Source: Lichenostomus cassidix (Eukaryota > Chordata > Aves > Passeriformes > Meliphagidae). Taken from it: a DNA stretch of 64,000 nt. Where the stretch lies: positions 71,085,556 to 71,149,555 of the forward strand of contig CM039184.1 in the NCBI GenBank assembly GCA_008360975.2, given 5' to 3'. The position numbers and the translations under genes were made by a program. This document shows, piece after piece, positions 63,493 through 64,000 of this stretch. Numbering within the stretch: position 1 is the stretch's first letter; each line of letters opens with the position of its first letter. Under the pieces are notes generated by a model. It searched no databases. It was not told where the DNA came from and saw only the letters and a program-made list of their open reading frames with translations.

Positions 63493-63710
63493 ACATGGTG
63501 AACCAGCATCTGCATAAGGAGAGAAGGGTGCATGTGGCTTACTGTGTTTGAAGATACTGACATGCAGAAGAAATAAGTGCATTCTTCTGCTTTTCACCCC
63601 AGCTATCAATACATGCATCTTTATCAGCAGCCAAAACACTACAAGCCTCTTGTTTTTCACCAAAACCCTACATCTCAGGCTTACTAATTTTTGTGATATT
63701 TTCATGTTAA

Positions 63711-63716
63711 AATAAA
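63711..63716 (+). terminator. Proximal polyadenylation signal AATAAA
   Basis: A canonical hexamer lies 219 nt after the CPEB2 stop. It is followed within 5-20 nt by a T-rich and TGTAT element, the usual downstream element arrangement. Use in vivo is inferred, not shown. Confidence 0.6.
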
Positions 63717-63743
63717 ATGTTTTTTTGTATTTTCTCCAAGTTA

Positions 63744-63750
63744 TTTTTAT
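63744..63750 (+). promoter_or_regulatory. CPE motif TTTTTAT in distal 3' UTR
   Basis: This is an exact match to the consensus cytoplasmic polyadenylation element (UUUUUAU). It lies downstream of the proximal poly(A) signal, so it would be present only in longer 3' UTR isoforms. Confidence 0.45.
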
Positions 63751-63933
63751 ATGTAAAGTTAAAACTAGATATGAGAATGTTTTTGCGTAGGGGCACACAG
63801 TCTGCTGCTATATTTAGTGGGTGAAGCGTGCACTTATTTCTAAACATGGGTTTTTAACTTCAAGATCTGCCCCAGTAATTTACCAAAGGTAGCAAAATAG
63901 TGAAGATGGAATATGTCTGCTACAAAAAGCTTA

Positions 63934-63940
63934 TTTTTAT
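63934..63940 (+). promoter_or_regulatory. Second CPE motif TTTTTAT in distal 3' UTR
   Basis: This is a second exact UUUUUAU match, about 190 nt after the first and in the same putative long 3' UTR. Confidence 0.4.
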
Positions 63941-64000
63941 TGTTGTTGCTATTTTCAGTGTATACATAAACTAAAAATTAGGGTTGATTTTTTGCTCTCC

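Larger units (their letters stand above)
63493..64000 (+). other. CPEB2: CPEB2 3' UTR (5' part, continues beyond the window)
   Basis: This sequence follows the stop codon and is AU-rich. AATAAA lies at 63711-63716 with a T/GT-rich stretch just after it (63720-63734), so a short 3' UTR of about 235 nt is plausible. The sequence beyond it looks like continuing UTR and contains two TTTTTAT motifs. CPEB2 transcripts in other vertebrates have long 3' UTRs, so most of it is probably outside the window. Confidence 0.75.

Overview
The window is vertebrate nuclear DNA holding one protein-coding gene on the + strand. It is the complete coding part of CPEB2 (cytoplasmic polyadenylation element-binding protein 2), from an ATG at 14085 to a TAA at 63492. 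The encoded protein is 836 residues, or 844 with a 24-nt microexon. The interspersed repeats point to a bird, probably a passerine. There are two CR1 retrotransposon fragments, and a SINE with a tRNA-Ile-like head and a CR1-like tail that resembles TguSINE1 of passerines. Family names rest on remembered consensus features, not on a search.

Layout. 1-12360 is AT-rich upstream intergenic DNA with no supported gene. It carries a pentanucleotide polypurine satellite, a CR1 3' end, a perfect 12-bp hairpin and a possible old amniote repeat. A GC-rich minisatellite (about 12364-12702) abuts a CpG-island promoter (about 12700-15650) with GC boxes, an octamer, CRE-like half sites and CCAAT boxes. Coding exon 1 (14085-15269) sits inside that island and encodes a long Q/H/P/A/S-rich, prion-like N-terminus. 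Nine further constitutive coding exons and one microexon follow across 48 kb of AT-rich introns, all with GT-AG boundaries and matching phases. The 3' UTR begins at 63493 and runs off the window. It has a polyadenylation signal at 63711 and two CPE motifs downstream of it.

Exons 2-4 and the microexon form the spliced linker. Exons 5-9 encode two RNA-recognition motifs, and exon 10 encodes the zinc-binding ZZ domain. Together they make a cytoplasmic translational regulator that binds U-rich 3' UTR elements. The 24-nt microexon is the homologue of the neuronal CPEB4 microexon and has TGCATG (RBFOX-type) motifs on both sides. I found no second protein-coding gene, no functional RNA gene and no sign of a novel multigene system. 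The points most worth a second look are the microexon's regulatory surroundings, a long composite hairpin in intron 2, the promoter-proximal minisatellite, the SINE, and the CPE motifs in the gene's own 3' UTR.
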